Source of the DNA: Halichondria panicea
Lineage: Eukaryota; Porifera; Demospongiae; Suberitida; Halichondriidae
Direction of reading: 5' to 3'
Length of the DNA stretch: 64,000 nt
Assembly: GCF_963675165.1 (NCBI RefSeq)
Contig: NC_087377.1
Span: 7,643,122-7,707,121, forward strand
In this document: in pieces, positions 57,901 to 64,000 of the stretch
How positions within the stretch are numbered: position 1 is the first letter of the stretch
Layout: each line of letters starts with the position of its first letter
Position numbers and translations under genes: made by a program
The notes under the pieces: generated by a model
Databases searched by the model: none
What the model saw: only the letters and a program-made list of their open reading frames with translations
What the model was told of the DNA's origin: nothing

Positions 57901-60233
57901 GTCTTTATCACAATGCTCATTCCCTTAATCCCACTTGCCGACTAAACGGAAAATGAATCTCAAAGCCAATCAAGTTTATTGCCTCTCATGCAACAATTAC
58001 TTGAAATTGTTGTTTTGGGTGTTTATAATGTTATTATATCAATATTCCCTACCGCATTCAAGTGTCATCCTTTCAGGGGTGAGAATTTACCTCCACATAT
58101 ACATGTATATAAATTAGGTTTTCTATGCAATATTAGAGGAAATGTTTCTCTTATTCCGTACTTGATTGGCTGTTTACTGTTATAATTGTATTTGTGCATG
58201 TTTTCTTAGAGGACATTTTTCCCTTATTTGGTGCTTTATAGATTCACTGTTGTTCAATTGTAGTATGACCGGTAGTTGTAGTCAATGAAACAACTTTCAT
58301 TGTCTCCCCTCTCCAGCTCTTCCACCACGACGCCCTGTCACTAATACTGAGCTGCACACAGAGAAGACACTAGGTGGGTGGTTAGTATACTTATAGCGGG
58401 TAATTTTCGTGTGGAAAAATATTCGTGGTTGAAGGTCTGCATGACCACGAATATTTTACCCACAAATGAAGCATTTTACCCCTTGAAAATTACCCGCTAC
58501 ATGTATATGGTACTTACACGAAGTAGTTTTTAGAGTGGACACCCCATAAATTATTGTCTTGTTTTCTAATTATGTATTGTACAATGTAAGTCACTTTAAA
58601 CTGTGGGAAATTAAATGTTGGCACTGTCGTTCGTCAAGTGGTAGTTAATACAATGTCATGATTGGTTCCACATTACACTAATTCCCAAGAGTTCATGCAA
58701 TGCAGGTGTATCATGATTGTGTGTACAAGTGTAATATTGACTTGTGACTCTAAGAAACACATGTATACAGATAGCAGATTTCTGAATAACTGGCTATACA
58801 TAATAAATCTGTATAGTGCCAAAATACATGGGCTTGTTTCCATCAATATGCCAATAATTATGTCCATTGGAATTCATTCTCCCTCCAGCCCTTCCACCAC
58901 GACAACGCCCCCCACCACCACCGCCCACCCACGAGACGCTCATGGATCTGTTACACCCCGTTGTTAAAAAGTGGGAGGATATCGCCAAAGCACTGAACAT
59001 TGACGAGGACAGAGTGGATGAAATCTTCACTAATAATGAGAATGAATATCTCCGGCTATACGAACTAATGGAGTATTATTTTACAAACGTCCATTGCAGT
59101 CACTCTTGGGAGGAGATGGTGCGAGTGCTGACAGAGATAGGGGAGCATGGTTTGGCTGAGAGAATAAAAGCAGATAAAATACAAGGTGTGTGTGTTTGGT
59201 ACTCGTTAGAATGAGTGGCATTGCATTCTTGTCAATGATTGCTCATAACTTGCCCCATTTACACCCAGCACCAATGTATTTAAGGGGTGAATCCCTTTAA
59301 CCTTCAGTGTAAATTCTCCCAAGTGATACGAATTGTAGCTTGCGTGCAGTTGTAAGAGTTCTGTTTTCGTTGTGTGGTAAACACGTGTCTATACTACCCC
59401 ACAATGCAAGCATTCCAGTTTACACAAAAACAACGTACAGCTTACACAAGAACCAAGAACACCGTACAGCTAAAATAATAATCAAGTGTATATCATACAG
59501 CTTACACAAGAACAACGCACAGCTAAAATAATGTGCATTGATATACATGTAGCCTGAGAACGAGTGTTGTACATGTATGAAGTATACATGCAGGCACAGG
59601 CCCCGAGGGCAAGCTGCCTGTATTAATAGCACAAGGATTCGCATGCTATATATACATGGGACTGTGTGACTTTTTTTACACACTTGTTGATGTATGGTTA
59701 TTTGATGATACGATGCACTGCAATATCGCATGTGGTCTCGTGTAATAATTATTGGTGATGTAATGTCCGAGGGCTAATTATTGTACTCGTGCCAATAACT
59801 AATACTAGCAGTGTGTCAAGAAGAGCTCCACCATTGAATTGAGCCATTGCATTCGTATTTGTATTCTGTATTCTACCTATACTACCATATTGTGCGAGGT
59901 ACTTAACTTTCATGGAATTATCTACAAAACATACATTTCGCTCTATACGTTATGTCAATGCACGTTGCATGCGTCAGTGTTTGTGGAGGACCCTTGAAAA
60001 CAACACGCTATATGGTATACGTGTATAAATTATACTACTTGAAGTCAATTACTATCAAGAGTTCATTAGGAATCCTAATGACCTAATGAACTCTTAATAC
60101 TATGTCTCTACAATATGTGTGCTAAATTTGCCATTGCGTGACTGTATGGAGTGTACAGATTTATAATACATTGTTTGCTGTATTCATGCATGCAGGTGGT
60201 GAGGTGCTCCACCCGGTGTCTTCAGTAGTATAA
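51674..60233 (+). CDS. receptor F: Ig/FN3 transmembrane receptor with tyrosine/proline-rich tail and death domain
   Basis: Exons: 51674-51740 (signal peptide MEALQVLTVIIIVLTYLIVS), 52878-53180 (Ig, type I), 53242-53514 (FN3-like), 53565-53629, 53733-53931 (second FN3 unit), 53995-54324 and 54396-54674 (unrecognised), 54745-54834 (stalk), 54967-55069 (transmembrane, then KKVKRGGKV), 55332-55353, 55433-55441 (tentative 9 nt exon), 55782-56330 (YDVA, YDVV, YETV, PPLPPT, PPAY), 57166-57286 and 57669-57809 (duplicated tyrosine exons with IYSVV and VYVVV), 58317-58373, 58889-59185 (death domain) and 60196-60233 (GGEVLHPVSSVV, stop). All phases agree; about 980 aa. The death domain implies a cytosolic adaptor or caspase-like partner. 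The terminal exon is supported by its inverted copy at 39425-39379. The small exons and 3' end are less sure than the ectodomain. Confidence 0.8.
51821..52043. mobile_element. MITE in intron 1 of F
   Basis: Left CAGAGGAGGTACGACACGAG and right CTCGTGTCGGGCCTCCTCTG are inverted, followed inward by TACCTCGATTAGGCT and AGCCTAATTGAGGTA. The same end sequence flanks the element near 1182 and 1930. Confidence 0.8.
53645..53672 (+). repeat. interstitial TTAGGG repeat
   Basis: TTAGGG TTAGTG TTAGGG TTAGGG TTAG in intron 4 of F. This is the animal telomere unit in a short internal tract. Confidence 0.85.
54930..54957 (+). repeat. (CT)n tract before the transmembrane exon of F
   Basis: About 14 CT units end 9 nt before the acceptor of exon 54967-55069 and so form its polypyrimidine tract. 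Confidence 0.85.
55782..56330 (+). other. large cytoplasmic exon of F
   Basis: 183 codons, phase 0 at both ends, directly after the small juxtamembrane exons. It has three spaced tyrosine sites (FYDVARP, GYDVVRK, EYETVPS), proline-rich segments (ENPPPLPPT, an SH3-type ligand), a PPAY motif (a WW-type ligand) and an acidic C-terminal half. The pattern is that of a docking platform; no folded domain is recognised. Confidence 0.7.
56881..56970 (-). repeat. inverted copy of part of the large cytoplasmic exon of F
   Basis: The sequence GGGGGAAGGAGTAGAGGGTT to GCCTGCCTTAGCTAATGGTA is a diverged reverse complement of exon positions 55933-56024 (GCTAAGGCAGGCAAGCC... to CCCCCTACCATG). Because it sits in the next intron, the pre-mRNA can fold back on its own exon. 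Confidence 0.8.
58387..58507. mobile_element. short foldback in intron 15 of F
   Basis: Left TATAGCGGGTAATTTTCGTG and right GAAAATTACCCGCTACATGT, with inner inverted TATTCGTGGT / ACCACGAATATT. A relative of the CCGTATAGCGGG family. Confidence 0.75.
58889..59185 (+). other. death domain exon of F
   Basis: After a proline run (ALPPRQRPPPPPP) comes a six-helix-type death domain: TLMDLLHPVVKKWEDIAKAL, DEDRVDEIF, YLRLYELMEYYF, HSWEEMVRVLTEIG, EHGLAERIK. The conserved features are the helix-2 Trp followed by LA-like IA (WEDIA), the helix-3 acidic turn, the W in helix 4/5 (SWEEMV) and the final GLAERI. About 80 residues, the usual length. Intron phase 1 at both ends. Confidence 0.85.
60057..60095. 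repeat. small palindrome in the 3' region of F
   Basis: Arms AAGAGTTCATTAGG (60057-60070) and CCTAATGAACTCTT (60082-60095). It is absent from the inverted copy at about 39620, so it is an insertion on the F side. Confidence 0.75.
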
Positions 60234-62684
60234 GTGTTTGACTATAAATAATGTTAACAACTTCATTTATGCCATTTTCCTGCCATTATAATTATTATCA
60301 TAATAATATAATTAATAATCATAATGTAAGCACCTTATCCTAGATTAGTATTCTTTTTGTGATTTACTGAACATAGCGTGCACTCCTCTTGATAACGTAT
60401 TGATTGCTACATTGAAATTTTTATCAATAGTTTTCTGACTCTTTGTGTTGTATTGAAAACTGTATAGTGTATGCTCATAAATCGATTCGGTATAATCGTT
60501 AATTATTTAAAGAATTTTCACGCCCAGTAAACAATGTTAATATAATTATTCACTATGTAAGAATTATAGTACCACACCCAGTATGCGAATGCATTAATTA
60601 TTACATTACGCAGCAGTCATATTTATTGGGCTGTGGCTGATGTACATCTTAAAACCATTAATTGAACAGAAATTCTCTGCACAAGATCGATGTTTGCTGT
60701 ATCACAAGGATTGTGATACCCTCCCTCCCATGAAAATGCGAAAACCTATTTTGGCTTTATTGCACACAAATGCAGGACACCCGCCTGGCAATTAATTATA
60801 TACACGACTTCATGAACGGGACTAACCAACCACGCCCATTCACCTGGTTGTTGAACGGTTAAATATGTTGACACAATAATATTATGGCAACAAATATACT
60901 TAAGTTAATGGAGCGTTGTTTTCCCACAGAATGATGTCTATAGCCTCCTACGTAGTATGTCTTAAATCAGAAGCTAAAGTGGGCATGGAGATAATTAACA
61001 AGTAGCTAGCATGACAATAATTATTGTGTATATAGCATATATATAGTCATACACATGCAGTCCCTTCGGTGTTATTGATTAAGCTATAGGGTAACGTTGT
61101 TGTGACATAAAACAATTAATATTATCATATACAGTGCATGGAACCCCTCTACGTATAATGGACACCTTTGGGGAACAATGTTTTGGCCTTTATACAGAGG
61201 TGGCCTTTGTTAAGAGGTTGTTTTGTACATAAACTATTCATTTGGGACCTGGGTGCCTGGCCGTTATACAGTATAGCAACTGGCCTTTATTCAGAGGTGG
61301 TTGTTAACAGAGGTTCCACTGTACATATACATGCAGTGCATATCCAGATTAATTTGTGAGTTGTACTGAATGTATCTCTCATAGTAGGTGAATGAATTAT
61401 AAGCTAACAACAATAATTATACAAAAGTTGTTATATTGGGAAACCATTTAATTAGGTGAATGGGCCGGGGACGGTGATGAGTCACTTCAGGCAACAGATT
61501 GCGAACAGTTTGCCGTAGAGATCAAAGAATTTTTTAAAGATTTATCATTTCTTTGTTATTCTAAACCACACTACACTGGCAGCTGAGTTTAGTGAACTGA
61601 TCAGACATGCAGTCACCCTGCTTTTACAATAAAGTCCAAGAACGTATCCATTTTAATTTCCAAATGACTCTATTTCGATGATTTCCCCTCCTTTTCCTAG
61701 TGTCGTAACCAGTAAACAGTAAAACAGAGCTAATAGCAAACAGTATTAATTGTATGCAACGAAGGTGATGTTCAGAGGGGTCGAACCACACTGAACATCT
61801 GTGTAGAACACCTCATGATCGATCAGTTGCTTGCAGGCAATTTGTTTTGTATAATTATAAGGCGACAAATTGCCTGAAAGTTCCCTGGTCTATGGTGTAT
61901 TAGTCATTATGCAACTAGCTATATAGGCTCTGATAAATTATGCTCGAAAAATTTTTTAGCATAATAGGTGTCTAAAGAATAATTGGGCATTAATGTTCAT
62001 TTTTGGTAAAGATCATTACATTAAGTTTTGCATAACATGGCAAAAAATGCATATCATATGCATGGATCAGTTCAGGTCAAGTCAGCAAGATAACACTGAG
62101 AATCATAAATTATTATTAATGTCTTGTGTCAGTTGTGTGCTGTGTTTATAATTATAATTATGTCTATATAATTATACGTCTTAATTTCGTCTATAATGTT
62201 GTTGCATGCTAATATTAAGCCTCCCACTCACTTATGTCTCAGGGGTGAACCCAAAGAACCCTCTCTGGATCTGCCGTGTAAGGCTATAGTTATATTGTGC
62301 GAGGAATAATAGGCGATTTGATGGACTTGAGCATAAAACATAAATAAATTGGTATAAACATCAGGAGCACATGAAATAAATTGCTATAACACCCTTAGCA
62401 TAGAGTATAGCTGCATGGCCATGCATATTGTATTTGGAACACTTGTGACTAATTGGCCAGGTTCTCCAGACATTAATTCACACAAGCAGTGTCCATGCAC
62501 ACTCGCAGAGAACTGAAGAGGGTGCTGGGTGGGGGGAAAACCAAATGAACGACTTGGCATAATAATTATATTGCTGAAAAATTCTACTACCGTATTACTA
62601 GAATGTGTTGCGAGTATCAAACATTTGCGAACTTTGCGATGGTTGATCAATTCGCAACAATAAAATCCGCAAAACCATAGTAGT
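60234..62684. other. no gene seen
   Basis: AT-rich sequence after F. Contents: a TA-flanked element at 61132-61321 and a partial ACCGTATTACTAGAATG element at 62591-62680. I see no coding or RNA gene. Confidence 0.5.
61132..61321. mobile_element. TA-flanked MITE with CAGTG...CCACTG ends
   Basis: Left CAGTGCATGGAACCCCTCTA and right ACAGAGGTTCCACTG, flanked by TA. The inner block GGCCTTTATACAGAGGTGGC is repeated at 61270 and a decayed relative is at about 43760-43830. A pogo/mariner-like end pattern. Confidence 0.7.
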
Positions 62685-63245
62685 ACAAGTGCAAAAAACA
62701 TTTTTGAAAAAATAGGGAAGAGTAGGGCTGGAAGAGCATGTGCATGCATTGAAGTAACAAAAAGTTCGAAAACAAGATCGTGGGTTTGTAGTCTTTGCAT
62801 GCTCCAACTAGTTGGGAGTGGGGCTCAATCTTTACGATCTTTACCAGTTGGGTCCAGCACTACTTCTCGTTCACCTTTTTCTTTATGCGAGGCGTTCGAT
62901 CCCCATTTGACCATCAACTTGCATGTGTTTCGATACAGGAGACTTTTCTTTCCACCAGGGAGGACCAGCACCGAAACACATAGTGTATAATTACAAGAGT
63001 GCCGCATGAATAGCACTCCTGAATTTGAGACTCTACAGATGAGCCCTGCCCACCAAAACTCAAAGTAGTGCTGGACCCAACTGTTAAAGATCGTAAAGAT
63101 TGAGCCCCACTCCCAACTAGTTGGAGCATGCAAAGACTATATACCAACCCACAATCTTGTTTTCGAACTTTTTGTTACTTCAATGCACATGCTCTTCCAA
63201 CCCTATACTCTTCCCCATTTTTTCAAAAATGTTTTTTGCACTTGT
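62685..63245. mobile_element. foldback element with ~180 bp arms
   Basis: Arms 62685-62867 and 63063-63245 are near-identical inverted copies (ACAAGTGCAAAAAACATTTT at the ends; GTTGGGTCCAGCACTACTT at the inner ends). The loop of about 195 bp has no recognised gene. Confidence 0.85.
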
Positions 63246-63386
63246 TTGCAAACTTTTTTCACTGCATGCATGCATAGAGTGGTCCTGGGAGGCCACGTAA
63301 CTTGTTAATGGGTGGTTTTTTTAGGGTTACCAATCTTGTGCACTCCCTTTTTGGTTTGAACAGCTTATCCAACATGCAACCATAGA

Positions 63387-63610
63387 TACCGTATAGCGCG
63401 AAATTTTCGAGGCACTTATATTTCGTGGATTGGCCTCTAAAGCATTTCGTTGCACAATGTTCGCGGAATGACTGCTTACCGGAAGCCACGCCTTTGCACG
63501 TTATAGCAGGTATTTCTAATTAAAGAACAATTTTTATGGACTTAATTTTCGTGTATGATTGCTAACCCACGAAATCTGTGAGCCCCTCGAAAATTTCGCG
63601 CTATACGGTA
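63387..63610. mobile_element. MITE, CCGTATAGCGCGAAATTTTC ends
   Basis: Left TACCGTATAGCGCGAAATTT and right AAATTTCGCGCTATACGGTA, a perfect terminal pair, with GGAAGCCACGCC inside. The GCGC variant of the family seen at 3061. After it, 63611-64000 shows no gene. Confidence 0.85.
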
Positions 63611-64000
63611 GTCTACTTCTCACCATTATTTTTTTCACAAATACACTTGTTTGTACACTTTTTTCTTATAGGTACCAGCACATAGATTCTATGGTGCTAC
63701 CTAGATCAAATATCTTCAGTATATAGGTGGCATTACCATAGTACTATGATAAAAAAGAAAGCTGCTCAGATAAGAGCTTGTGTCAACTTAACTTGCATGC
63801 ATGCGAGGAGCTAGCCTAGCCTCCTTCACCGGTGCGGCCGTCTAAGAGTGATTAAGTGCGGCCTAGGATCGAGGCTAGCAAGGAGCATTAACTGGAGCGG
63901 TAAGAATCGACAGTGCAAAACACTACTGTTGCTATAGATCTCAAGTGGTTGCTAAGATGCGACAGAGAACAGTACGGTGCCATTAGTTTGTCCAGTGGAC

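Noticed and set aside
58867..59185. TIR domain or kinase at the F C-terminus
   Set aside because: The length, the WEDIA and SWEEMV motifs and the lack of TIR boxes or kinase motifs fit a death domain instead.
59590..59740. Alternative last exon of F (GTGPEGKLPVLIAQG...)
   Set aside because: The acceptor and phase fit, but the exon at 60196 also fits and is preserved in the inverted copy at 39425-39379, so that one was preferred.
62795..63147. Overlapping open frames on both strands with similar proteins
   Set aside because: They are mirror images caused by the inverted arms at 62685-63245, not genes.

Overview
This window is from an intron-rich, AT-rich animal genome. A sponge (demosponge-like) is my best guess. 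The reasons are multi-exon membrane receptors with divergent Ig-like and fibronectin-III-like exons, a death domain, short GT-AG introns mostly in phase 1, a TTAGGG stretch, and very many small foldback elements whose ends begin ACCGTA. The species assignment is inference; the gene structures are read directly from the bases.

The main content is a cluster of eight related receptor loci, called A to G plus D' here. A intact locus would encode a signal peptide, one Ig-like domain, an FN3-like domain, a second FN3-like unit split over two exons, two conserved Cys-containing domains I do not recognise, a Pro/Thr stalk, one transmembrane helix and a cytoplasmic tail. Order: A (pseudogene, 2731-6386, +), B (9698-13394, +), C (13628-17623, +), D (26980-30005, +, with tail remnant to 30322), D' (pseudogene, 30744-31932, +), G (32139-38447, +), E (47131-42920, -), F (51674-60233, +). 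There are two ectodomain types: type I in B, D, D' and F; type II in A, C, G and E. There are two tail types: a short tail with about four tyrosine sites (A, B, C, D, D', G) and a long tyrosine/proline-rich tail ending in a death domain (F; its first part also in E). Ectodomain and tail types are mixed between loci. G reads through completely as a short-tail receptor (637 aa). F reads through completely as a death-domain receptor (about 980 aa). C, D and E have open ectodomains but each loses its tail by a different lesion; B has lost a splice donor.

Layout: 1-830 is a reverse transcriptase relic; 1073-1995 an inverted-repeat element; 2731-17623 genes A, B and C with a 3.3 kb spacer between A and B; 17624-26979 the spacer before D, which equals the A-B spacer plus three insertions (a 1 kb palindrome, a 0.1 kb GC-rich palindrome, and a 4.8 kb element carrying a zinc-finger ORF and a broken RecQ-like helicase); 26980-38447 D, D' and G; 39350-47131 the reversed gene E with the decayed 3' end of its long tail; 47132-51673 a shared upstream region with repeats; 51674-60233 gene F; 60234-64000 no gene seen, only foldback elements.

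Taken together, this looks like a fast-evolving family of paired signalling and tail-less Ig receptors. The form suggests recognition (immune or allorecognition), but no function is shown by the sequence alone.
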